Below are positions 54,200 through 64,000 of a stretch of DNA of 64,000 nt, piece by piece. The translations under genes were made by a program, and so were the position numbers. The stretch spans positions 25,178,883 through 25,242,882 of the forward strand of contig JAJEKV010000006.1 of the NCBI GenBank assembly GCA_021234155.1, given 5' to 3'. Within the stretch, counting starts at the first letter, position 1. Each line of letters begins with the position of its first letter. Source of the stretch: Isoetes taiwanensis. Its lineage: Eukaryota > Streptophyta > Lycopodiopsida > Isoetales > Isoetaceae. The notes beneath the pieces are model-generated. The model searched no databases, had not been told where the DNA came from, and saw only the letters and a program-made list of their open reading frames with translations.

Positions 54200-57108
54200 T
54201 CGAGGGGCGGAAGCCATCTGCCTGAAAGTGATCCTCACGCGGAGTGAGGACGGGCACCATTATGGTAACGGCTAATGAGATCCCGGGCGCGTTTGAAGAG
54301 CAAGAGGAGTGTTTTGGCCAAGGGCAGGATCTCGCGATCAATAAGAAAGCAGAGCCGCACCATATCTTCAAGGGCAGCAGGCCTCAAGAAATGTAACCGA
54401 CATTCCATGAGGAGACAGTGTCCGAGGCCAAAGGCACCGACACACCGCATTTGGATTCGGTGAAAAATGGGTTGCCGATTTAAGGAGCTTAGCAAAATGC
54501 ATTTGAAACAGCGCAAAATCCCGCTTGAAGATGGACTGGAAGGATCCGTGAGGTGGTGGCATTCTCGCAAGAAGGTAAGACCATGAAGCGCGATCCGGCG
54601 TTACCAACCACGCCATTAGCAATGTAGATCCAATTTGTGGTGGTATCCGAGTGGCACCTTCTTCCCAATGTGAGGGGCGAACAAAACGTGGATCCCACCG
54701 GAGATCCGGCCGAGATCCGAGGTGGTGTCCATCCTGCATGACCATCCATGACCTTGGTCCAAAAGGAAGGCCAATCAGAAGTCAGGGGAAGGGGCGTGGA
54801 GGTACGCGGGAAGCATAGGGAGAAGGAACCATGCCCGTGGGCGTGGGGTTGCTGAGCGGTCTCCCTGAATTGATCGACAAGATCCGGATCAAGAGCCCGG
54901 CTACACCAAACGATCCCAAAGAGAAGCAGAGCCGAGAGTTGGATGAGGGCTATCCCATCCCGTGGGGACCGCCTTGCTATCCAACAGAGCTTGCCATTGT
55001 AAGACTGAGGTGTCGTGATATAAATTTGTGCATAGGGAAGATCCTGATGTCCTAGATACTTCCCTCGATTTGAAAGCAGCTTCAGCTTGCGAGAGATAAA
55101 TGATTGGCAAGCCTCGCATGCATGCCCTCGATGAAGAGTTTGGGTCCGGCGGGATCCGCAAGATATGGATTGTTATCTGAAGCACCCGCAATACGTGGGG
55201 TCACCGAAAGTCGGCGTGGCCCATTTCCAAAGTGTTCCCGTGGTATCACCCGTGATAGAAATCATGAAATATGTAAGCCATGGGCCGAACCACTCAAGGT
55301 GATAAAGTCCGATCGGCACAGTATGAGATCAAAGACCACCGTGGCACGACAACCCTTTGTCTTCAATGGAGAGTTCTCGCCAACGAAGAAAAATCGCGAC
55401 CGCCGGGGAATATCCATTGTGTCCATCTCGCCGATGCCACTTCGGAAAGGAAGAGGTGGCGGCGAAAGCAACTACATAACGTGATAGCGGGAAGGAACGG
55501 GAAGTCAACAGCATACGCTAAGAATGGCGGTATGGACGCTAAGTTTGTTTAGCGAGCCTCATCGTACAGATCAATAGCTTGCCGCATCTGTTGTTCAAGA
55601 TCAATGGATCCGTTGTCCCTTCGGCATAGCAAAGCGCGGATCGGGTCACTTTAATTCGCTTCGGAGAAGTGTTGTTTGGGGAGGAGGATTTCCTGAGTAT
55701 TGAGACGAAGCCACGGCAATCCGGCCATCCAAGATCGGTATCTTTCGCGACCTCTGTAAGCCGATCTTGAAGAGAGGTGAGCCAGAGGTCTGGTGGCGAG
55801 AAAGCCGAGCCGCCAAGGAGGCAACTTGAGCGTCCGTGCTGAGAAGGTTTTGAACCCGAAGTGCTGAAATTTTCACATTCGGACGGTACAAGGCATTGAG
55901 CTTAGCAATATTCACAAGGCCCTTGGTACCGCGGAAGAGATGCTTTGACTTGTTGTGCTCCAATAAATTCTGAATTTCTGATTGAGCTGAGCCGCTGATC
56001 CGCGAAGTTGGTGACTTGAGCTTGTGCACTTTTGAGATCCGCATGAGCCCGTAAGAGAGCTTCATGCTTGTCTTGAAGTTTGCCTTCAAAGTTGCAACTT
56101 GGGCGTTTGCGCCTTGAAGGTCCCGGTGTGCCGCGCATCGAGGCCTCTAGTGCCCGTTGAACCCCGGCTCATAAGAGCGTCTTGGAATTCTTGGAACTTG
56201 AGAGCGTTAGCTTGAGCATCCCGCTGATCATTGATACAACAACCGACGAGGGTGTTGTGGTGGTGGAGCCTACCATTGCCCGGGTTTGTGAGGTTTGGGA
56301 AAAATGGTGTGAAGTGGATGGGGTAGCTGAGGAGGAGACAAGGATATGGGTGTCTGGACTTTGAACATGACCGGGGAAAGGCGGCGTGAAGTAAACTTTG
56401 GTGAGTTATTGGAAGGAGCTAAAGTGGAATTATGAGAATTTGGTGGTGTGGGAGGGAAGTAATGACGGATGAGGGCTTGAAAGTGGCCTCCCACGTAAAA
56501 CTTCAGAATGGAAGTGGCGCCCCTAAGGCGGTCCATTTTTGGAGAAGACGATAGAACATCATTTGGGGCCAATCTATGTGGTGTTTGGAGTGTGTAGCGT
56601 TGAGGACCGTGTTATAGAAAGGCTTTATTGATATGGGTGTTCTTGATAGAATACCCAAGGAACTTGGCGCCACGTAAATTTAACAAAGGTTTCGTGAGGC
56701 TTGTCGATATTGGTCGACACGATGGACATTGGCATGATGGGGCGTGTGCACCAAACTCGACATCGAGATCCCGTATAGCACCATGATACACAAGGGGTGT
56801 GTAAAGGGAATATGAAATACCTCGTAAATCAAATGTTGAGTCGGCCGAAAATGGTGGTGCCATCGACCACGCGGGGTGTAGCCTTGCGGGCCGTTAACGA
56901 TATTGGCGATGAACCGCTTCAACCGGGTCAGGATTTGGAGCCTAAGTTCCATTTGAGAGAATTCAGAAAAGCTGGTGTCGCTCAAACTTCTTTATTTGGG
57001 CCAACAAGGGCTTCAATGGAAAGTGGCGCCAAGAAGGATACACAGATGCAAAAGGGCCGGATCCTTGGGAGCAGTAGTTTGAAGTGTAGAAAATTTTGGG
57101 GCAGCCAT
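54200..57108 (-). pseudogene. Extra ORF after integrase, unknown function
   Basis: Starts at ATG 57108 (MAAPKFSTLQTTAPKDPALL). Readable blocks follow on minus in several frames: STFDLRGISYSLYTPLVYHG (about 56840-56760), FGAHAPSCQCPSC (about 56755-56715), a Pro/Ser-rich part (56.5-56.3 kb), a helix-prone segment FEGKLQDKHEALLRAHADLK (about 56085-56025), then FKRDFALFQMHFAKLL (about 54530-54480) and ALEDMVRLCFLIDREI (about 54380-54330). It would be about 900 aa. Extra ORFs after pol occur in several plant Gypsy lineages, and some are called env-like, but I see no signal peptide or membrane segment here. Function unknown. Confidence 0.5.
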
Positions 57109-57603
57109 GGTAACGATGTGTGTAAACGAAGAGTGATTCCAAAGGCGAGGACAAAAGTCGAAAGCACGGGAGGACAAAGGCTGTGAAGAAATTAAAAAGG
57201 TTTTAGGGGCACACAAACCGGAGGCTAAGAGGTATGAAGAGGGCTTAAACTCGAACTGCTGATGGTGCTGTGTGTCAAAAGATGCCAAGAAGGGTATTGA
57301 GAGACAAAAATTTGGCTAAGTCCCAAAAACGTAAAGGGAGAAGCAATGAACGATGAGGATGAGACGCGGAAAGAAGGATCGGAGGTGACAGGTGGGCAAA
57401 GGACACATATTAATGTTCGACGCGGAAAAGAAGGAATGGCATTCAATGTCGCAACCTCGGCGGGATATCATTAAAAGGAATGTGTCAAGGTACCATGGCT
57501 AGATATGCGCGGGAGAAAAGATTCTCGGGCTTAGAAAATTTTGCATTGCAAACACGCTGGCGCATTTTGTGATTGGTCCACGCCAACAAGGAGTTCGGGC
57601 CAT

Positions 57604-57613
57604 TATATATAAG
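57604..57613 (-). promoter_or_regulatory. Possible internal TATA of the extra ORF
   Basis: TTATATATAA on minus, about 495 bp upstream of ATG 57108, followed by a pyrimidine-rich leader. Weak evidence. Confidence 0.35.
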
Positions 57614-58149
57614 ACTAACCGAGAGTAACAAAGGCATCCGATGGCGCCGCGATGGCCGCCGCTTGAACGAAGATCGCATCGATGCCCACTAACCGCCGAG
57701 TGGATCACGGTAAGATGAATTGTCCGATCTTCGGGCGCCGCCACAACCGTGGGCATTCTAATGGACGGGTTGGTGCCGGATGGCTGAACATCCCACTTAA
57801 GACCAACGGATGGAGGTGGTTCTCGCATCTTCGATCCGAGCGCGCAACCTCTACCATCTTCTCGATCACCGCCCAACCCGAGTAGAGGGTTTTTCCTCTT
57901 AGGACTTAGTAGATAGGGCTCGAGCCCGTTTTTGTATATAGGCAAAGGCCCATAGCGGAAATAGCCGGCCGCACTCCACATTTTGTAAAAAAATTCCACT
58001 ATAATATAATATACCGCCTTTCTAGTCACTTTCTCGCGGGTGTTTGTTTCTGAACCGCTCTCGGTGTGTTGATGTTCACTTTCCTGGCGGTGATGAAATG
58101 CTTTGAGACGGAAAACCATTAACCAATGTAGGTAATGGAGTGCCATCTA

Positions 58150-58950
58150 ACTCACCCAGGGAAAAACGCTTTGGTCTAACCACTTGAACAATTTGATAAG
58201 GGCCAAGCCAACTAAACTTGAGTTTACTCCGAAAATTTTTGTACTCGAATCATAAAGAAGAACCAAATCGCCTTCTTCTTTGAATGTTTTTGTCTTGACG
58301 CTTGTCATGTAAAGATTTTTGCAATCGCTGTCCATGAAGAACACGTAATAATATAAGCATCCGTCAAGTTCATCCAACCGTTTCTAATTGATAGACCCTT
58401 TCTTTGAGTGCGGCCATTTGGATTATGAGCAAGCGAGCTTTGAAAACGGAGTGTTGGGAAGGATGTATTCAAACGGCATGAGAGCTTCCTGACCATAAAA
58501 CCAATTTAAAAGGAGGTGACCGGGAGCAATCTTGAAACAAGTATTGTAGGCCCAAAGAACAAAAGAGGGAAGTTTTGTCTCATTAACTGCAAGGCGGGAG
58601 GCGCCACAAATTTTCTTGAGAATGGTGACCAGAGTTTTGTTGGTGCTTTCTCGCCAAACCATTACCTTGAGGATAGTAAGGTGTGCTCTTGTGATGATGT
58701 ATCGAGATAACTGGCTCGTTGATAGTATGATTGACTAAATGAACACCGGTTGGCCACCAGCCCACCCGCGGGGCACCAAACGCGCTGATAAATTTGTTGA
58801 TAGAGGACCCTAGCCGCGTTTGGCGGTTAGCGTCCGGAAGTGCACAAGCTTCCGCCCATTTGGTGGCGAGTCGCTGAGAACCAGAATGTATCACGGCACG
58901 GGTGTGCCGCGCAGAGGATCTATAGGTCCCACAAAGTCCATTCCCCATTT
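58150..58950 (-). pseudogene. Integrase of minus-strand Gypsy element
   Basis: The core contains GVHLVNHTINEP and STPYYPQGNGLA (about 58760-58655), then ESTNKTLVTILKKIC (58650-58606), then YGQEALMPFEYILP (about 58500-58460). The C-terminal module has EGDLVLLYDS (about 58280-58250). The order and spacing fit Ty3/Gypsy integrase. At least three frame changes. Confidence 0.85.
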
Positions 58951-59249
58951 GCCGATGGAAGTGGCGGGCAATCGGGCGTCAAGGGAAGAGCGTCGCCACT
59001 GGGTAGTAGGCCCCAACTACCGGCAAGCCGCCACACGGCGGCGTATGGAGCATCTTTGAAGAGCTGGGCCAATAATACTCCCTTGAGAAGGATTTTGGCG
59101 TCGCCGGTGGTGTCACCATGAAAATGACCACCACCGAGCCCTTGATGAGCTTTCAACAATATCTCGAACTTCATGAGGTAGAACACGGCTGGTCGGTTGA
59201 TGGTGTCCTTACCTTTTTGTAGAGATGTCCGCAACCATGGTGTAGTCAC

Positions 59250-60080
59250 CGGACCTCTGCGGGAGAAATTGATGGCGGATGGGATTGTTAAAGGCAGGAG
59301 AGAGCCGCCTCGCTTCGGGTGGAAGAGCACCGTGAGGAGGTACCGCTGAAAATCATGGAACCAATGTGGTGTTGCGTGACTAAAAGAGCCGAAAGCATCG
59401 AGAAAGGCGTCACGAGACTCGGCTTGAGGGATCATCCGTGGATGCGTGAAAGATAATCCGAACAACATGAGATTTGGCCGGCCTTATGAAGCGATTTCAA
59501 AAGGAGCAAATTTTGGAGAAGAAGGACCCAACGAAAGCAATGCGCCCGTGGGCGTGGACTTGTTGATCAAATAGAGTAGTGCTTGGTGGTCCACAAAGAA
59601 CTTGATTTGACTTCCCAAAGGTAATGGCGGAGGCGTTGGACACGTAGTAAAATGAGCTTAAAAGCTTCAGTGGCCGAGAATAGTTGCGCTCAGGGTGAGT
59701 TTCGGGTGGTGAAGCGATTTGGTTTGTCGGCAGCGATCATATTCTTGAGAAAGAACAGCTCAATAGCAAACGCCAGACATCTACATGGACATGAAAGGGC
59801 TTATCCCATTGAGGGAGGAACAAGAACCGGTGCTCGAGTAAGCAAAGCTTCATTGTTGGAAAGCAACTTCACCGGGAATTCCAAACCCGGTGGATTCGCC
59901 ACCGTGAGTTTATGAATGGGATCTCGCAATGGCCGGTCCCGGTATGAAGGTGGAGTAATAATTGACCTTACCCGAGGAAAGAGCTGTCTCCTTGATATTG
60001 GTGGTGCTTGAGCCTTGAGCATGGCATTAACTGATTTTGGCGGGATCGGTGGTGATACCTTCGGCTCGACAACATGGCCT
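59250..60080 (-). pseudogene. RNase H and connection region
   Basis: GVTLGHVV (60085-60062) and AQAPPISRRQL (about 60020-59990) mark the RT-RNase H connection. FFVDHQALLYLINKS (about 59610-59565) is the RNase H motif around the third catalytic Asp. Frames alternate. Confidence 0.7.
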
Positions 60081-60560
60081 AACGTAACACCGGAGGTGAC
60101 GCAAAGGTGCATTTCTGGAGATTGAGACTAATGCCGGACTCATCACATTTCGGGAAGACGAAGTTCCAATTTATCCAAATGGTCAGCCCCATGGAATAAA
60201 GAAAGAAGTCATCTTGAAAAATTTGCAAGAAGGGATTTTCCTTCATGAAATCATGAAAAAGCGAGAGCATGATGCGTTGAAACGTTGATGGAGAGTTGGA
60301 TAATCCAAAAGGAACCACCTTGTAGGCAAAAGTGCCCCGGGGTGGTGAAAGTGGTCTTCAGTTTGATCAGATTCTTTGATTGAGATCTGATTGTAGCAAT
60401 AAGAAAAACCATCCATAAAGGAGTACATCTCATGTCCAACCACCTCTTCCAACTCCAGGTCCGCGAAGGGAAGTGGAAATGATCACGCCTCGCGGGCCCG
60501 ATTGAGTTTCCGATAGTCCACACGCACGCCGGATCTTACCATTGTGTTTAAGGGCAACAA
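60080..60560 (-). pseudogene. Reverse transcriptase of minus-strand Gypsy element
   Basis: The frame 60318-60079 reads VPFGLSNSPSTFQRIMLSLF, then MKENPFLQIFQDDFFLYS, the F-x-DD catalytic box, then ISLNLQKCTF. Upstream (60523-60330) are the finger/palm motifs, with DGFSYCYNQISI. A clear Ty3/Gypsy RT. Confidence 0.9.
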
Positions 60561-61134
60561 CGATGGGGCTCACCCATTCTAATGTTTGACCTCATAGATC
60601 AAACCCGCAGAAGGGAGTTTGTCAATTTCCTACCACGCCATCACGGTAATTAGGGTTGAGCGCATCTTTGCCGTTGCTACCTAATCGGGTCAGCATCGAT
60701 TTGGTAGGAATGGTGAGTTCCCCAAGCTTTGTTGATGCCCGAAGATCTTTGTAACTCCGTGCTTAAAAATGTGTTTGAATTTTTGAATGCCCTTGACGGC
60801 CCCGCTAATGATAAGGAGCTGGGAAGATTTGCGGCTTAATGCGACAAGTTGATTGTTGCCGGCGCCCACAAAGACTTCGAGTGATATGGGGTTCCCGGAC
60901 GCCGTGAGGTTGGAGCATAACCGGATAAGCGTGGCACTTTGAGTGGTGAAAAAGAGGGGTTGCTTTCCCATTATCAGAGGTTGCTTCATGCGTGTACATC
61001 AACAGAGTTGCAGGAGGTGGAGGCTCGATCAGTGCGATCAACGTTGGGATTCGATTCGGTGGAGCCAGGTAGGGTGTGGCGTGATCAAGAGTCATTTTCC
61101 CAAAAAGGAGCATGGTAGGATGACATGACAACAC
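60560..61134 (-). pseudogene. Protease/upstream pol region, truncated
   Basis: Frames 61134-60805 and 60989-60690 (VALSRKSSQLLIISGAV) precede the RT on minus and should cover the protease and linker, but I see no D-T/S-G motif. The element's homology ends near 61134. Confidence 0.4.
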
Positions 61135-61289
61135 TTGTCATGTTGCCAAATCAAGATCATTTATGTAACACATCCAGATCTCTTTAACAACCTCCATGTG
61201 CATGACGCACCATAATGAAGTTATGGAACCTCATACCATAAGATGATGGTTTTCTGCCACCTATATCATCTTACGAAATCTATGGTTAT

Positions 61290-62190
61290 CTCAAGCGAAG
61301 CTTTGGCAATCGAGGGGAATCTAAGGGAATCTTCGTATAAGTTTTTGAGAATCTAGTATTAGGGAATCAAGGGGAATCCTCATAGAATCTAAGGGAATCT
61401 AGGAGAATCTACATAGAATCTTGGAAAATCTAGTGGAACCTTAATTTTCATAGGATCTAAGAGAATGTTGATGGAATCTTTAAGAATCTAGGGGGATCTT
61501 GATGGAATCTTGGAGAATCTAAAGAACCTTTATAAAATCCAAGGGAATCTACATAGAATCTTGTGAAATCTAGAGGAATCTTGGGATAATCTTTAAAAAT
61601 CTAGGGGAATCTTATGAGAATCTTGGAGGACCTCTATGGAACCTTAGGGAATCTAAGGAGATGTTGGAAAATCTTAAGGGGATCTATGGAAATCTTATGG
61701 AAATTCATTTGAATCTCCATAGAATATTGGAGAATCTAGGAGAATCTTTGTGGAATCTTAGAGAATCGAAGGGAAATCCAAGGGGATGTAGGAGAATCTT
61801 TCATAGAACCTTTATCCCAGAAGGAACCTTATTTGAGAATCTTAAGGAATCTTGAAGAATCCAGTAAGGGAATCTTTATAGAATATTGAAGATTTTTGAG
61901 GAATCTTCAAGGGATATTGAGGAATCTAAGGAAACCTTGATAGATCCTAGAGAATCTTGAAGAAATCTAGGAGAATCTTAAGGAATCTATGGGAATCAGG
62001 GGGTAAAAGGGGATCTTGATGAAATGTTAGGGAATCTAAAGTACATGAAACGTTAAAAAATCTAGAGGAATATCCATAGAATCTTAAGGGAGACATTAGA
62101 CAATCTAGAAGAATCTAGGAGATATCTTAAGGAATCTAGGATTTATGGGACTCTTGAAGAATCTAGGATGCAATATTGAGGACATGACTT
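61290..62190 (+). repeat. GAATCT-rich degenerate tandem repeat
   Basis: About 900 bp built from short variable units around (G)GAATCT(T/A)(G/A)(G/A), spaced about 10-20 bp and repeated dozens of times. No ORF of note: 61661-61855 simply reads the repeat. It adjoins the truncated end of the Gypsy element. Confidence 0.9.
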
Positions 62191-62238
62191 CTATTATGTA
62201 AACTAGCTTTCTCTCTTGAAATTCAGTTTGGCCCATCG

Positions 62239-62310
62239 CGGCGGCGGTCTAGTGGTTAGATCTTGCGCTTCGATTGTTCCAGTCACTGGTTTAAGTCCCA
62301 CTGACTACAA
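62239..62310 (+). mobile_element. tRNA-derived SINE head (degenerate)
   Basis: TCTAGTGGTTAGA (about 62249-62261) resembles a Pol III A box, and GGTTTAAGTCC (62288-62298) a B box, 39 bp apart. The arms do not fold into a proper tRNA (the T-stem is poor). A tRNA-like head followed by unrelated sequence suggests a SINE. The body end is not defined. Confidence 0.55.
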
Positions 62311-62319
62311 CTAAGCGGG

Positions 62320-63329
62320 AGACGTGGGTGCGTGCAAGTCTCACCATGCGGGGTGTGTCCCTTCTTTTAACAAACAAGGTGCTGCGCACGAGGGGTTGCC
62401 CTTCGGTGGCCCCAGATTGTGTTTTCTTAGTTTGTGTCTCGTCGTATCATGTTGGGACTTTTTTGTTTTGTGTGGAGCCATGTAAATGCTATGAACACTG
62501 GGTGCCATGTTGTTGGTGTTGGAGTTTTGGGTTTTCTTGATGAGGCTGTTTAAGTTTGTTTGAAATGGTTTTCTGTACTTGCTAATGCTTTGTGGACTAG
62601 TAGGCGGAAATATTTGGAGACATGATGGAGCGGTGACAATCAGAGGCAGAGAAAAAGATAAGGGTAATGCACTTGAGGATGAGCAACTGATGTGGTGGAT
62701 ATATTTTGTGTTGTTGTTTTTAGAGCATGATGATGACTGCAGATTTGGAGGAGGAACATATACTTGTAGATATGAAGGAGAACGTTATCACAAATATCTT
62801 TGTTGAGGATGAACCTCTTAAATAGAAAACGGCCAAGACATATATGATGCTCTTTGTGCCACCATTATAATTGCAAAAATCTGGGCATTTAACTAAAAGT
62901 ACGTGACAAGTACCTCAATAATGATATAACTCATTAGGTAAATGTTCTTTTATAGAAATTATTGCTACCAAATTACGCATTCTTTTTGTCTTCTGGACGT
63001 AAAAATCTATTCTATTCTTATGAACTACTATCACATGCATGTAATTTCAACAAAAGGCCATCTCAAGTATAGATGGAAAGATGACATGCAATCTGGTCCA
63101 TCATATTTTGCTCCTGATGAATTGCTAAAATTTGCATAGCAGATCTATCATAACAGGGGGTTACTTTTAGATTTTTATACGTTTTTTCACATGGTTTTTC
63201 TATGATTTCGTTGTTGTATTCGTTGAGGTGTACTAAATAGTATTTCTAGAGTGCACCCTTTATGGGCCGTTGATTTTCGTTGGTTGGAACAATCCGAGGG
63301 TTGTTGTCTTTCTCTGCATGTGTTTGTGC
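62320..63329. other. Intergenic, no gene seen
   Basis: Short ORFs only (62328-62540, 62579-62806, 62942-63139), none with a recognisable domain. It may include the SINE body at its left end. Confidence 0.4.
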
Positions 63330-63462
63330 ATGAACACTGCGCATGTGTATGCATGTGCACATGCATGTGCATGTATATGCATGTGCATGTGCATTGTGCA
63401 TGTGCAAGTGCAAGTGCATGTGCATGTGTGCATGTGTGTGCATGTGTGCATATGCATGTGTA
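63326..63462. repeat. TGCATG/TGTGCA microsatellite
   Basis: About 135 bp of alternating purine-pyrimidine hexamers TGCATG/TGTGCA. The six or so ORFs over it on both strands are artefacts of the repeat. Such tracts can adopt Z-DNA. Confidence 0.95.
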
Positions 63463-64000
63463 CTTGCGCTCTTGGATTCTTATTGCCGGAGTGGATTTTT
63501 TTACTACCACCCAGATGGATTTTTGCTCACACTTACAAAGGTATTTGTTTTTAATGTTTCTTGAGTTAGCATAATGTTTTTTTTTTTACAAGGTATTGGT
63601 TTCACCGATTCTACAATGTAGTCTGCAAAACCCCCTTTTGTTTCCTTCCCTAAGATTTCTGCAGATTCAAGTTTTAGGCCCTCTGTTTGCTTCCAACTCT
63701 TGGATATTCACGGGTCTGTCGGATTGTTCATAGCAGCCCGACCTTTAGCTTCAATCAACAAACGGATTCTTATGCACACAATATGCAGATTATTCCACGC
63801 CCTTTTCCATGTCACGCAGATCAGTCAAACAGCGGGCCACAAGAATGCATTTATATTGTAGGTTTGGAACTTTAATCGAACCATAAGGTGAATCATGCAT
63901 TACCTTTAAGCTAGAGATGGAGCATCCAAAATCATATGGATTGATAAACAATGGTGTAATTGGGAAAGAGAAATAGTTGTAGCGGAAGAAACAATAACAA
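63463..64000. other. Intergenic, no gene seen
   Basis: AT-rich, with only a 62-codon ORF at 63687-63875 and no motif. Confidence 0.4.

Larger units (their letters stand above)
53573..61134 (-). mobile_element. Non-chromovirus Ty3/Gypsy element, 5'-truncated, minus strand
   Basis: On minus the order is a protease-like region (about 61.1-60.5 kb), RT (60.5-60.1), RNase H (60.1-59.3), integrase (58.95-58.15), a spacer with TATA-like sequence, a long extra ORF (57.1-54.2), PPT (54160-54151), and a 3' LTR from 54150. No 5' LTR, PBS or gag is seen, because sequence beyond 61134 is unrelated repeat. The integrase C-terminus ends FSLGE without a chromodomain, so this is a different lineage from the nested pair. 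Confidence 0.8.

Noticed and set aside
62239-62310. Functional tRNA gene
   Set aside because: A- and B-box-like motifs exist, but the T-arm and acceptor stems do not pair well. Better explained as a SINE head.
63187-63574. Six overlapping Met/His/Cys-rich ORFs
   Set aside because: All arise from the TGCATG repeat.

Overview
The window looks like a transposon-dense piece of a large land-plant nuclear genome. The signs are initiator-tRNA-Met-primed Ty3/Gypsy elements, a chromovirus family, a Helitron with plant-type ends, a LINE with a TTCTA tail, a tRNA-derived SINE-like head and GT-AG introns. A fern or other seed-free plant is a guess only. No bacterial or organellar features are seen.

Layout. 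1-2.1 kb: no recognisable gene. 2.2-7.7 kb: a decayed LINE on + (ORF1, endonuclease, reverse transcriptase, TTCTA tail). 7.7-10.3 kb: mostly non-coding, with a 240-bp direct repeat. 10.4-12.2 kb: a + strand gene with phase-consistent introns and AT-hook motifs. 12.2-17.1 kb: a convergent minus-strand multi-exon gene or relic ending in an FCP1-like HAD domain. One of its introns holds an 87-bp-arm hairpin of CACGCCAGGCGTG palindromes. 17.9-20.7 kb: minus-strand acidic-protein exons with two homologous TATA promoters. 21.3-24.0 kb: a decayed DUF7869-like (transposase-like) gene on +. 24.2-24.9 kb: a second copy of the AT-hook gene's exon, cut by a retrotransposon.

24.9-53.6 kb is a nest. A + strand chromovirus (LTRs 24917-26481 and 52129-53572) has had its gag split by a second, minus-strand member of the same family (31668-44845, with a perfect 5-bp AGATC target duplication). 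Its 3' non-coding region has been split by a 2.5-kb non-autonomous Helitron (49242-51720). Both chromoviruses share an unusual layout: 5' LTR, PBS, hairpin pair, TATA, ORF-A, hairpin pair, TATA, ORF-B, gag, protease, RT, RNase H, integrase, chromodomain, PPT, 3' LTR. ORF-A ends in a histone H3 fold with CENH3-like features in its first helix. I consider this the main discovery of the window: a retrotransposon that carries its own H3-like protein under an apparent internal promoter, together with a chromodomain integrase.

53.6-61.1 kb: a minus-strand non-chromovirus Gypsy element with a short LTR-like end, a PPT and a long extra ORF after integrase. 61.3-62.2 kb: a degenerate GAATCT-rich tandem repeat. 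62.2 kb: a tRNA-like SINE head. 63.3 kb: a TGCATG microsatellite.

Most ORFs carry frameshifts. Comparing repeat copies shows that many of these changes fall on CAG/CTG triplets in patches. That pattern suggests consensus errors, possibly at CHG-methylated sites, rather than true decay, so the elements may be more intact than they look.
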